Origin: Desulfurivibrio sp044068625
GTDB lineage: Bacteria > Desulfobacterota > Desulfobulbia > Desulfobulbales > Desulfurivibrionaceae
DNA: 64,000 nt
Assembly (NCBI RefSeq): GCF_044068625.1
Contig: NZ_JBIPKH010000014.1
Coordinates: 27,362-91,361 of the forward strand
Direction of reading: 5' to 3'
The notes under the pieces are model-generated. The model did no database searches, was not told where the DNA came from, and worked only from the letters and a program-made list of their open reading frames with translations. Position 1 is the first letter of the stretch. Every line of letters starts with the position of its first letter. This document shows, in pieces, positions 1 through 8,010 of this stretch. Made by a program: the position numbers and the translations under genes.

Positions 1-266
1 AGTTCGACAGGACTTTTTTCGGTGCGAAAATAGAAGGGGTCCACCGGCCAGGGCCGGTTGAGGGCCCGGGCGGCCTCCCGCTCCCGCGCCCCGATGGCCA
101 GCCGCGGCAACTGCTCGGCAATTTCCCGGCGCAGCTCCTCGGAGGCCCCCGTCACCACCGCGGCCGGCTGCTCCAGCCCCCGACCCGGGTCGGTCAACAG
201 CACCCAGCCGCCGATCACCATCGCCGCTCCGGCCAGGGCCAGTAAAATTTTTTCTCTCTTTTCCAT
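1..266 (-). CDS. PilP-like pilus assembly protein, partial (C-terminus off the left edge)
   Basis: Only the first 88 codons are in the window. The ATG is at 266, and the frame stays open to base 1. The product starts with a short charged stretch (MEKREK) followed by one hydrophobic segment at about residues 8-24, then a soluble part with many Arg and Glu. It lies 21 bp downstream of the PilO-like gene on the same strand, which is where pilP sits in pilMNOPQ operons. The call rests on position plus the single N-terminal anchor. The visible sequence itself is not diagnostic, and a GspC/GspB-like subunit of a type II secretion relative is also possible. Confidence 0.45.
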   Translation of the reverse strand, partial: MEKREKILLALAGAAMVIGGWVLLTDPGRGLEQPAAVVTGASEELRREIAEQLPRLAIGAREREAARALNRPWPVDPFYFRTEKSPVE

Positions 267-287
267 CGCTCGGCTTCAGCTCACCGT

Positions 288-821
288 TTATTTGCCCAAC
301 TTTAGCAGCAACTGCAGGGTGTATTCCCGGCCGCCGATTATTTCCCGGATCTGGAGGGAGGAGACCGCCTGGAGGTAGGGGATCTCCAGCAGTCCAAGCA
401 GCAGCTCGCGCAAGGCCGGATAGTCACCCTCGATCACCAGCTCGACCAGCAGCAGGTCGGAGCCCCCCTCCAGGGAGGCGGGGCTGGGGGTGGCGGAAAC
501 CAGCTTCATCCCGGCCCGCCGGCTGACCTGCTCCAGCTCGGGGGCGATCCCACCAACCTCGCCCGCCAGCCCCTCCAGGGGCGGAACCGGGGGCAGAGCC
601 AACTCCTCCCGGGCTTTTTGCAGGGCGGTGAGCTGGGCGTAAAGGGGGTCCAGCAGTTTCGCCTCCTCGATCCGCGCCTCGGTCTCGGCAATCTGCCGGC
701 GCAGCCCCTCGGCATCCTGGCGGGTCGGCAGCACCAGCAGGAAGCTGATGGCCAGCAACGCCATGAAACCGCCCGCCAGATAGAGCAGCATCGCCACCGG
801 AGTATTTCCCTTGATGATCAT
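288..821 (-). CDS. pilO: PilO-like type IV pilus inner-membrane assembly protein
   Basis: About 177 residues. One N-terminal membrane segment (about residues 10-30) is followed by a Glu/Arg-rich coiled-coil stretch (about 35-70) and a ferredoxin-like C-terminal half, the architecture of PilO and GspM. PilO pairs with PilN in the periplasm and links the cytoplasmic PilM ring to PilP/PilQ. It starts 18 bp after the stop of the PilM/PilN-like gene. I chose the ATG at 821 over a TTG two codons upstream; neither has a strong Shine-Dalgarno sequence, so coupling to the upstream gene is likely. The family call is from architecture and gene order, because PilO sequences diverge quickly. Confidence 0.6.
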   Translation of the reverse strand: MIIKGNTPVAMLLYLAGGFMALLAISFLLVLPTRQDAEGLRRQIAETEARIEEAKLLDPLYAQLTALQKAREELALPPVPPLEGLAGEVGGIAPELEQVSRRAGMKLVSATPSPASLEGGSDLLLVELVIEGDYPALRELLLGLLEIPYLQAVSSLQIREIIGGREYTLQLLLKLGK

Positions 822-839
822 TGGCAACCAGGCCCCGCT

Positions 840-2600
840 TCAACCATATTGCATGGAAAGGGTAAATTTCAAAACCTTGCCGATTCCCGGATAGCTCTCC
901 TCGGTGGTTTTTTGCAACCGGACGTTGCTGAACAGCCCGGAGGCCTGCAACCGCACGATATATCCCGTCAAGTAGGAGTCGAGCAGTTGCCGGTTCCCCT
1001 CGACAAAGCCGTCCAGAATCAGATTGCCGGCTCCGGTGGCGCCCTTGTCTCCGGCATCGATCATGAGACTGTGCAGCCGCACATTGGGCGCCATCGAAAC
1101 CGCTGCCACCTCTCCCAGCACCGCGATGCTCTTGTGGCGGACCAGCGACCGCTCGCTCTCCTCCCGGCTTTTGCGCGCCTGGGCAAGAAGGCCACTCAGA
1201 TACTGGGGGCTAAGCTCCGGACCCAGGGCGACCAGCTCGGCCTGCCGGCGGTCGAGTTCCGCCTGGTAGCCGGCCCGGGTGTGGGCCTGCCAGCCGTAAA
1301 AAACCAGGGCCAGGCCCACCAGCAGAGCCATGCCGACAACCGCCGCCCGTTGGGTCAGGCGCTCCTTGCGGGCCTGCTCCTTCTCTCGGTAGGTATGGAG
1401 AAAATTGGGGGTGGAGCCCACCTCGGCCAGGGCCAGGCCCAGGGGCACGGCAAAGAGGATCCGTTCCCTTGGCGCCGCGGGGGCGTGGATGGAGACCAGG
1501 CTCGGGCCCGCGAAGACAAAGGGGTCGAGAATTTCGACGGCTATGGCCAACTGCTCCTGAAGGTAAGCGGCCAGCCCCGGAAAGAGAGCGGCCCCACCGG
1601 AAAGGATCAGTTTTTCCGGCCGGGGAAAGTGGAGGGTCTGCTCAAAGTATTCGAAGGTTCGCTCGATCTGGTTGGCCAGCCGGCCCAGGGCCGGGGTGAT
1701 CAGTCGCAGTAGCTCTTCATCCTGACCGGCACCGGCCTCGCCCCTTCCCCTCAACTTATCCTCGAACCGGGCCATGGCCTCGGCGGCGGAAAGCTCCGTG
1801 GGACTCTCCTCCACCATGGCCTCGACAAAGCTGTTGCTGCCGGTCCGGATATTGCGACTGAACAGAAAATCATGCCGGGAGAAAAGGTCGATCCGGGACC
1901 ACTCCCGATCCAGGTGAACGTGGGCCCAGGACTCCCCCGGCGGGGCGGCGGAACCGGCCCGGAGCAGCTCGTTGATCGCCGCCGCCTCGCAGCTCAGCCC
2001 GCTCAAGGCAAAGCCGGCCCGGCGATACAACCGCTGCAAGGCCTGCACCGCCTCGCGACGGGCCAGATAGCAGACCACCTGCAGCTTGGGAATCCCCTTG
2101 TCCATCACCTCCCCCACCAGGGAGTAGTCGAAGATCACCTGCTGCTCGTTGAATCGCTTCTCCTTCTGCATCGCCCAGTAAACGGCGCTGGAGAGCTCCC
2201 GGCCCGAGGCCTTGGGGAGGCGCAGGGGGTAAACCTCAAGCTGATCGGAGGGCAACACCGCCCAGATCCGGGCGGCGGCGCTCACCCCAAAGTTCTGGAG
2301 GGAGGTTTTGAGAAAGGCGGGAAAGGTTTCGCCGGCGGGGGTCAGGTTGCCGGGATAAGGATAGCTCTTGCAGTCATCAAGCCGCCGGTTCGCAACGGGG
2401 CCGGTCATCCTCACCAACCGCAGAGCGTCCTCCTCAACCAGCACCCCCACAACCGGACCCTTGCCGGCGGCGGAGAAGATCCGTTTCCCTCCTCCGGAGG
2501 CGGTGGATGAGACCGGGGGCGACGAAGACTCCGCCTGGGAGTTTCCCCGAATGATTTCAAGCAGTTTCTCGGTGGATGACCCCCTCTTCACATCCCTCAT
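840..2600 (-). CDS. pilM: PilM-type actin-like ATPase fused to a PilN-like membrane domain
   Basis: 586 residues. Residues about 50-390 are a PilM/actin-like ATPase fold, with a typical late motif LILSGGAALFPGLAAYL. Residues about 412-435 form a single membrane span (VVGMALLVGLALVFYGW). It is followed by a coiled coil rich in Glu, Arg and Gln and a PilN-like periplasmic domain to the end. In the classical operon these are two proteins, PilM (about 350 aa) and PilN (about 190 aa). Here the lengths add up to one chain, an arrangement also reminiscent of GspL. The first 45 residues are low-complexity and Ser-rich. It is first in a minus-strand operon with the PilO-like gene. GAGGGG lies 6-7 bases before the ATG. 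Confidence 0.7.
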   Translation of the reverse strand: MRDVKRGSSTEKLLEIIRGNSQAESSSPPVSSTASGGGKRIFSAAGKGPVVGVLVEEDALRLVRMTGPVANRRLDDCKSYPYPGNLTPAGETFPAFLKTSLQNFGVSAAARIWAVLPSDQLEVYPLRLPKASGRELSSAVYWAMQKEKRFNEQQVIFDYSLVGEVMDKGIPKLQVVCYLARREAVQALQRLYRRAGFALSGLSCEAAAINELLRAGSAAPPGESWAHVHLDREWSRIDLFSRHDFLFSRNIRTGSNSFVEAMVEESPTELSAAEAMARFEDKLRGRGEAGAGQDEELLRLITPALGRLANQIERTFEYFEQTLHFPRPEKLILSGGAALFPGLAAYLQEQLAIAVEILDPFVFAGPSLVSIHAPAAPRERILFAVPLGLALAEVGSTPNFLHTYREKEQARKERLTQRAAVVGMALLVGLALVFYGWQAHTRAGYQAELDRRQAELVALGPELSPQYLSGLLAQARKSREESERSLVRHKSIAVLGEVAAVSMAPNVRLHSLMIDAGDKGATGAGNLILDGFVEGNRQLLDSYLTGYIVRLQASGLFSNVRLQKTTEESYPGIGKVLKFTLSMQYG

Positions 2601-2816
2601 GCCCGGCCCCTCATTTTTCTAAATTGGTTGAGAAAAAGGAGAACAATAAACCGTTTTTTTGTCAATTGATTTGCGCCCCTTTCTGAAAAAAACAGCACTT
2701 TTTGTTAATTTTCTTGCCGATGGCCCCAAAGCCGGCTGGCGCCCCCTTAGCGCCCTCCCCCTTTGGGCTTGACATTGCCCGACGAAGCGGTGAAAGTGGA
2801 AACGAACCGTAACAGC

Positions 2817-2905
2817 CCGTTGAAAAACAGGCTGTTCGTGAGGTTGGCCAAAGCCATCTTTGGCCAACTGTTAGTTGGAAAAGCCAGGGATGGCTTTTTC
2901 AACGG
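2817..2905. repeat. Palindromic intergenic repeat (MITE- or REP-like)
   Basis: An 89-bp element with 11-bp perfect inverted ends, CCGTTGAAAAA (2817-2827) and TTTTTCAACGG (2895-2905). Inside are a 10-bp perfect hairpin, TTGGCCAAAG (2844-2853) and CTTTGGCCAA (2858-2867), and a second small one (AGCCA/TGGCT, 2882-2895). It sits immediately before the ribosome-binding site of metY. Nested hairpins with mirrored ends are typical of non-autonomous palindromic elements, but it could also work as a leader structure or terminator for this gene. The rest of the 326-bp spacer (2601-2816) holds T- and A-rich stretches and no open reading frame I can support. Confidence 0.5.
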
Positions 2906-2926
2906 ACTGGTAAGGAGGAGCCTGCC

Positions 2927-4273
2927 ATGCCGAAGAAAGATTGGAAAGCCGAGACCATCGCCCTGCACGGCGGCCACACCCCGGATGTGGCCACCCGCAG
3001 CCGGGCGGTTCCCATCTATCAGACCACCAGCTACGTCTTCGCCGACACCGACGATGCCGCCTCGCTTTTTGCCCTCAAGCCCGAGGTGTGGGCCCCGCGC
3101 CTGAACCTGGATACCCCGGGATTGCGGCCCGACGATTTTCCCGCGGAAGCCACCGGCAATATCTATACCCGGATCATGAACCCCACCACCGATGTGCTGG
3201 AGCGGCGGATGATGATGCTGGAGGGCGGCGTCGGGGCCCTGGCCACCAGCTCGGGCTCCTCCGCCATCACCTACGCCATCATGAACATCTGCGAGGCCGG
3301 GCATCACCTGGTGGCCGCCTCCAGCCTCTATGGCGGGACCTACAACCTGCTGCAACACACCCTGCCCCGTTACGGCATCACCACCACTTTTGTGGCCGCC
3401 GACCAGCCGGAGGCCTTCGCGGCGGCGATCACCGATAAAACCCGCGCCCTGCTGGTGGAAACCATCGGCAATCCCCGCCTGGACACCCCGGATCTGGCCG
3501 CCATCGCCCAGGTGGCCCACCGGGCCGGAATTCCCCTGATCGTGGACAACACCGTGCCCACCCCGGCCCTCTGCCGCCCCTTCGAGTTCGGGGCCGATAT
3601 CGTGGTCCATTCATTGACCAAGTTTTGTGGGGGGCACGGCAACTCCATCGGCGGGGTGATCGTCGATTCGGGCAATTTCGACTGGCAGGCTGCCGGCAAA
3701 TTTCCCATGCTCACCGAGCCGGACGCCTCCTATGGCGGGGTGGTTTGGAGCCAGGCGGTGGGCAAGGCGGCCTACGTGATCCGGGCCCGAACCATTCTGT
3801 TGCGGGACACCGGGGCCTGCCTTTCGCCGATGAACAGCTTCCTGCTGCTCCAGGGGATCGAAACCCTGACTTTACGGATGGAACGCCACTGCGCCAACGC
3901 CATGGCCGTGGCCGAGTTTCTGCAGGGCCATCCGGCGGTGGAGTGGGTTCTCTACCCGGGACTGGCGAACCACCCCACCCACGCCATGGCCCAAAAGCAG
4001 CTCCGGGGGGGCTACGGCGCCCTGGTGGGCTTTGGGATCAAGGGGGGGCTGGAGAGCGGCCGCCGGTTCATCAACCAGCTTAAACTGTTCAGCCACCTGG
4101 CCAACATCGGCGACGCCCGGAGCCTGGCGATCCACCCGGCCTCCACCACCCACTCCCAGTTGACCCCGGCCGAGCAGCAGGCCGCCGGAGTCTCCCCCGA
4201 TTTTGTCCGCCTCTCGGTGGGGCTGGAACATATTGATGATCTCCGGGAAGATCTGGCCCAGGCCCTGACCTGA
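2927..4273 (+). CDS. metY: O-acetylhomoserine sulfhydrylase
   Basis: 448 residues, the usual length for the Cys/Met-metabolism PLP enzymes of the MetY branch. It would make homocysteine from O-acetylhomoserine and sulfide, a sensible route in a sulfide-rich anaerobe. The PLP lysine is K232 in the block VVHSLTKFCGGHG. The cofactor-phosphate motif SSGSSAITY lies near residue 107 and YTRIMNPT near 83. An insertion around residues 48-75, before the YTR motif, is typical of MetY rather than MetB/MetC. TAAGGAGG lies 8 bases before the ATG. The NfeD gene follows after 16 bp on the same strand, probably by chance rather than shared function. No SAM-riboswitch-like structure is evident in the leader. 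Confidence 0.9.
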   Translation: MPKKDWKAETIALHGGHTPDVATRSRAVPIYQTTSYVFADTDDAASLFALKPEVWAPRLNLDTPGLRPDDFPAEATGNIYTRIMNPTTDVLERRMMMLEGGVGALATSSGSSAITYAIMNICEAGHHLVAASSLYGGTYNLLQHTLPRYGITTTFVAADQPEAFAAAITDKTRALLVETIGNPRLDTPDLAAIAQVAHRAGIPLIVDNTVPTPALCRPFEFGADIVVHSLTKFCGGHGNSIGGVIVDSGNFDWQAAGKFPMLTEPDASYGGVVWSQAVGKAAYVIRARTILLRDTGACLSPMNSFLLLQGIETLTLRMERHCANAMAVAEFLQGHPAVEWVLYPGLANHPTHAMAQKQLRGGYGALVGFGIKGGLESGRRFINQLKLFSHLANIGDARSLAIHPASTTHSQLTPAEQQAAGVSPDFVRLSVGLEHIDDLREDLAQALT

Positions 4274-4289
4274 GGGGCAAACGGCTATA

Positions 4290-5711
4290 ATGATGATTAA
4301 CCCCGCGCTTTTGCGATACGGTCGCCGGATGCTGCTGTTGCTGCTGCTGCTGGCCCCTCTGTGGTGGCCCCACTTGGGCACCCAGGCCGCCGGCGAGGAA
4401 AATACGCCACCGGCAGCCGCCCGGGCCCCGGTGGCGATTCTCACCGTCGACGGCGCCATTGGCCCGGCCACCGCCGATTACATCAAGCGGGGCTTGAACC
4501 GGGCCGCGAACATGGGCGCCCAACTGGTGGTTCTGCAGATGGACACCCCCGGCGGCCTCGATACCGCCATGCGGGAGATCATCAAGGATATCATCGCCTC
4601 GCCGGTCCCGGTGGCCACCTTTGTCCATCCCTCCGGGGCCCGGGCCGCCAGCGCCGGCACCTACATTCTCTACGCCAGCCATATTGCCGCCATGGCCCCG
4701 GGCACCAACCTGGGGGCGGCCACCCCGGTGGCGATCGGCGGGCCCGGCGCCCCCTCCCCGGGCGGCGAACGCGACGAAGAGGCGGAAAACGAGCAAGAGC
4801 GGGAGGGGGTGGAAAAGGAAGCACCCGCCGGGGACGCCCTCACCCGCAAGCAGATCGAGGACGCCACCGCCTATATCCGCAGCCTGGCCCAGATGCGGGG
4901 CCGCAATATGGAGTGGGCCGAACGGGCGGTTCGGGAGGCGCTGAGCCTGCCGGCCGAAGAGGCGGCGGCCATCAATGTGGTGGACCTGGTGGCCCGCGAT
5001 CTTGCCGATCTGCTCGCTCAAATCGATGGCCGGCGGATCGTGCTGGCCGCCGGCGAGATCACCCTTAATACCGCCACCGCCCCCACCATCGCCATCGACC
5101 CCGACTGGCGCAACCGTTTTCTGGCCACGGTGACCAATCCCAGCGTGGCCTATATCTTGATGCTGATCGGGGTTTACGGCCTGTTGCTGGAGTTTTACAA
5201 CCCCGGCTTTTTCGTGCCGGGGGTCACCGGCGCCATCTCTCTGCTGCTGGCGCTCTATGCCTTCCACCTTCTGCCGGTGAGTTATGTGGGGGTGGGGTTG
5301 ATTCTGCTGGGGGTCGGGTTCATGACCGCCGAGTTGATGATCCCCTCCTTCGGTATCCTGGGCATCGGCGGGGTGGTGGCCTTCGTGATCGGATCGGTGA
5401 TGCTTATGGATACCAGTGCTCCGGGATTTACCCTCCCCTGGCCCCTGATTATCGCGGTAACCCTGGCCACCGTGGTCTTTCTGCTGGGGGTGATCGGCAT
5501 GGCCCTGAAAGCCCGACGACGACCGGTGGTGGCGGGAGCCGAGGAGATGGTGGGGGCCATGGGCAAGGCGCTAACCGATTTCGACGAACAGGGCCGAGGC
5601 TGGATCATGGTACACAGCGAAAACTGGAAGGCCAAAAGCGCCAAGTTGATCCGCCAGGGCCAACAGGTCAGGGTGATCGCCATCAACGGCTTGGAACTGG
5701 ACGTGGAATAA
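4290..5711 (+). CDS. nfeD: NfeD-type membrane serine protease (ClpP-class, long form)
   Basis: 473 residues. A signal/anchor segment (about 10-28) is followed by a ClpP-like protease domain with the block SGARAASAGTYILYAS (catalytic Ser in SAGTY, near residue 120). After it come four to five membrane spans (about 285-410) and a C-terminal OB-fold NfeD domain. A low-complexity Glu-rich linker (about 155-180) sits inside the protease region. In studied homologues the protease cleaves the C-terminus of the neighbouring stomatin/slipin. Here the slipin gene follows directly, so the classical nfeD-slipin pair is intact. Two consecutive ATGs exist (4290, 4293) and the Shine-Dalgarno sequence is weak. 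Confidence 0.88.
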   Translation: MMINPALLRYGRRMLLLLLLLAPLWWPHLGTQAAGEENTPPAAARAPVAILTVDGAIGPATADYIKRGLNRAANMGAQLVVLQMDTPGGLDTAMREIIKDIIASPVPVATFVHPSGARAASAGTYILYASHIAAMAPGTNLGAATPVAIGGPGAPSPGGERDEEAENEQEREGVEKEAPAGDALTRKQIEDATAYIRSLAQMRGRNMEWAERAVREALSLPAEEAAAINVVDLVARDLADLLAQIDGRRIVLAAGEITLNTATAPTIAIDPDWRNRFLATVTNPSVAYILMLIGVYGLLLEFYNPGFFVPGVTGAISLLLALYAFHLLPVSYVGVGLILLGVGFMTAELMIPSFGILGIGGVVAFVIGSVMLMDTSAPGFTLPWPLIIAVTLATVVFLLGVIGMALKARRRPVVAGAEEMVGAMGKALTDFDEQGRGWIMVHSENWKAKSAKLIRQGQQVRVIAINGLELDVE

Positions 5712-5728
5712 CAAGGAGGATGACGCAG

Positions 5729-6508
5729 ATGATCGACGGTTATTTTATTTTGATGGTGCTGGCGGGCCTGGTCCTGCTGGCGGGGTACACCTTCCGGATT
5801 TTACGGGAATATGAACGGGGGGTGGTTTTCCAGCTGGGCCGGTTCTGGCGGGTCAAGGGCCCGGGCCTGATCATCGTGGTTCCCGGCCTGCAGCAGATGG
5901 TCCGGGTGGATCTGCGGACCCTGACCATGGACGTGCCCAGCCAGGATGTGATCTCCCGGGACAACGTCTCGGTCAAGGTCAACGCGGTGGTCTATTTTCG
6001 GGTGGTGGACCCCCAGCGAGCCATTATCCAGGTGGAAAACTACATGGTGGCCACCAGCCAGCTGGCCCAAACCACCCTGCGGGCGGTTCTGGGCAAGCAT
6101 GAACTGGATGAGATGCTGGCCGAGCGGGAGAAACTCAATCTGGATATCCAGCAGGCCCTGGATGTCCAGACCGACGCCTGGGGGATCAAGGTCTCCAGTG
6201 TCGAGATCAAACACGTCGACATCAACGAGTCGATGATCCGGGCCATCGCCCGCCAGGCCGAAGCGGAGCGGGAGCGGCGGGCCAAGGTAATCCACGCCGA
6301 GGGCGAGGTTCAGGCGTCCCAGCGTTTGCTGGAGGCGGCCCAGACCCTCTCGATCCAGCCGGAAGCGATGCAGCTCCGTTATCTGCAAACCCTGGCCAAT
6401 ATCGCCGGCGACAAGAGCTCCACCATCGTCTTCCCGGTCCCCACCGATATCATCGGGCCGATCATGAAGGCGTTGCAACCCAAGGCGACGGCCACCATCG
6501 AAAAATAG
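5729..6508 (+). CDS. Slipin, SPFH/band 7 (stomatin-like) membrane protein
   Basis: About 259 residues: one N-terminal membrane segment (about 4-22), an SPFH domain starting at YERGVVFQLGRFWRVKGPGL, and an Ala/Glu/Arg-rich coiled coil (about 170-215) that drives oligomerisation. Slipins organise membrane microdomains and are substrates of the NfeD protease encoded just upstream. AAGGAGG (5713-5719) abuts an ATG at 5720, too close to use. The second in-frame ATG at 5729 has the proper 9-base spacing, so I set the start there. The two genes are 17 bp apart and must be co-transcribed. Confidence 0.88.
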   Translation: MIDGYFILMVLAGLVLLAGYTFRILREYERGVVFQLGRFWRVKGPGLIIVVPGLQQMVRVDLRTLTMDVPSQDVISRDNVSVKVNAVVYFRVVDPQRAIIQVENYMVATSQLAQTTLRAVLGKHELDEMLAEREKLNLDIQQALDVQTDAWGIKVSSVEIKHVDINESMIRAIARQAEAERERRAKVIHAEGEVQASQRLLEAAQTLSIQPEAMQLRYLQTLANIAGDKSSTIVFPVPTDIIGPIMKALQPKATATIEK

Positions 6509-6544
6509 AGCGGCCGGACAGACTTTATCGCCGGGGAAACGCAT

Positions 6545-6580
6545 AAAAAAGGGGCTTACCGACCATCAGTCGGAAGCCCC
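6545..6580 (-). terminator. Rho-independent terminator of tRNA-Leu
   Basis: Read on the minus strand, a GC-rich stem (GGGGCTT-CCGAC with GTCGG-AAGCCCC, one unpaired base) is followed by six T (bases 6550-6545). It starts 11 bp after the tRNA 3' end. The stem is symmetric, so it may also halt transcripts from the slipin gene on the other strand, although the T-tract there is poor. Confidence 0.8.
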
Positions 6581-6590
6581 CTGTTATTTC

Positions 6591-6677
6591 TGGTGCCGGA
6601 GGTCGGAATCGAACCGACATGACCTTGCGGTCGCGGGATTTTGAGTCCCGTGCGTCTACCAGTTTCACCACTCCGGC
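6591..6677 (-). tRNA. tRNA-Leu (anticodon CAA)
   Basis: 87 nt including an encoded 3' CCA (6593-6591). The acceptor stem pairs GCCGGAG with CTCCGGC, the anticodon stem is CGGGA/TCCCG around loop CTCAAAA, which gives CAA, and the T-loop has GGTTCGATTCC. A long variable arm (CGACCGCAAGGTCATG) marks a class II tRNA, consistent with leucine. It is a single gene with its own promoter and terminator. Confidence 0.97.
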
Positions 6678-6718
6678 GTTCTCGGGGCCATCGCTTTGAA
6701 CGCGGCACCGAGAGAGGC

Positions 6719-6747
6719 AATATAGAAAGAGCGCCAAGCTCTGTCAA
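6719..6747 (-). promoter_or_regulatory. Sigma-70 promoter of tRNA-Leu
   Basis: On the minus strand, TTGACA (6747-6742), a 17-bp spacer and TATATT (6724-6719) make a near-consensus promoter, 41 bp upstream of the mature tRNA 5' end. A GC-rich discriminator follows, as expected of a strong stable-RNA promoter. Confidence 0.85.
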
Positions 6748-6774
6748 GAACAAGCTAAACCTTAATAAAAACCT

Positions 6775-7923
6775 ATGCTAACAAGAGTTGAACCGCGCCG
6801 CTATCTTGTCGGCCTGATCCTCCTGCTCCTGCTCGCGGCGGGAGCCACAGCGGCGATCGGGGGGCCGAACCGGCCCCTGGAGGACGACCTGCAACTGAGG
6901 GGACTGGTTGCGGCCGCCGAAACCAGCCGCCAGATCATGGCCCGGCGGGACGGGACCCGCGCCTTCGAACTGTGCGGGCAAGTCTACACCCTTAACCAAC
7001 TGCGCCAGGGGCTGGAGGAGTTGATCGCGGCGGCCCGGCTAGCCGCCGATGCCGCCGATTTGACCGCCCATGTGCGGGAAAATTTTCACCTCTGCCCCAG
7101 CGGCGGGGAGGGGCCCTCGGGCATGGCCTTCCTCACCGGTTACTACGCCCCGGAGGTGGCGGGCAGTCTGGAGCCCGGCCCGGATTTCCCCTATCCCCTC
7201 TACTCCCCGCCGCCGGACCTGACCCGGATCGACGGCCGGGAGGGGCGCCTGGTGGAGGGCCAACTGCAACCTTACTGGAGTCGGGCCCAGATCGAAAACG
7301 GCAACCTGCTGGCCGGCCAGGAACTGGTTTACCTGGCCGACCCGCTGGAAGCCTTCGTGCTCCATGTCCAGGGCTCCGGCCGGGTGCGCTTGCCCGACGG
7401 CACCACGCGCCCGCTACTTTACGCCGCCAAAAGCGGCCGGGAATATCGCAGTATCGGCCGGCTGCTGGTCAGCGAGGGCCGGCTGAGCCGGGAAGAGGCC
7501 GACCTGCCCGGCATTCTCCGTTACCTGCGGACCCACCCCGAGCAGCTGCGGCGGGTACTCCACCACAACGAGTCCTACATCTTCTTCCGCTGGGGGGAGG
7601 TGGACGCCCCCGGCCCCCTGGGCTCCTTCGGCCTGCCCCTGACCGCCGGCCGCTCCCTGGCCATGGACCAGACCCACTACCCCCCCGGGATTCCGGCCTA
7701 CCTGGCGGGAACCAAACCGTTGGCCGAAGCCGACGGCACCATCAGCGGCTGGCAGCCCTTCGGCCGTTTCGTCTTCAACCAGGACAGCGGCTCCGCCATC
7801 GTGGGCCGGGGCCGGATCGATCTCTTCTGGGGGGGAGACCGGTACGCCGAGATCGCCGCCGGGGCGACCAGGCATCCCGCCGAACTGTTCCTGCTGCTGC
7901 CCAAAACCGGCGGCAATAAATAA
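6775..7923 (+). CDS. mltA: MltA-type lytic murein transglycosylase
   Basis: 382 residues. A hydrophobic N-terminal segment (about 11-27, no clear lipobox) targets the envelope. MltA landmarks follow in order: FLTGYYAPEV, FVLHVQGSGRVRL, and the 3D-domain motif NQDSGSAIVG with DLFWGG. The last block carries the conserved Asp (of DLFWG) used as catalyst in E. coli MltA. The enzyme cleaves the MurNAc-GlcNAc bond, leaving 1,6-anhydro ends. In this family the 3D motif usually begins with Gln-Asp-Thr; here it is Gln-Asp-Ser, a mild change. There is no good Shine-Dalgarno sequence before the ATG. NagZ, at 16500, works on the resulting muropeptides. Confidence 0.88.
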   Translation: MLTRVEPRRYLVGLILLLLLAAGATAAIGGPNRPLEDDLQLRGLVAAAETSRQIMARRDGTRAFELCGQVYTLNQLRQGLEELIAAARLAADAADLTAHVRENFHLCPSGGEGPSGMAFLTGYYAPEVAGSLEPGPDFPYPLYSPPPDLTRIDGREGRLVEGQLQPYWSRAQIENGNLLAGQELVYLADPLEAFVLHVQGSGRVRLPDGTTRPLLYAAKSGREYRSIGRLLVSEGRLSREEADLPGILRYLRTHPEQLRRVLHHNESYIFFRWGEVDAPGPLGSFGLPLTAGRSLAMDQTHYPPGIPAYLAGTKPLAEADGTISGWQPFGRFVFNQDSGSAIVGRGRIDLFWGGDRYAEIAAGATRHPAELFLLLPKTGGNK

Positions 7924-8010
7924 AGCGTTGTCAGGGCCGGCCCCAATCCACTAAAATGCCCCAGGCCGTAACCGACAGCCAAACCCAGATCAGGGCAAGA
8001 GAGGCAAACC

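Noticed and set aside
2769..2797. TTGACA followed after 17 bp by GAAAGT upstream of metY, also readable as a GG-N10-GC sigma-54 pattern
   Set aside because: The -10 is poor (three of six) and the sigma-54 -24 box lacks GGCAC; neither reading is convincing enough to list as a promoter.
2601..2926. SAM or other riboswitch before metY
   Set aside because: The spacer has an inverted-repeat element but none of the conserved SAM-I/II core blocks I could recognise.
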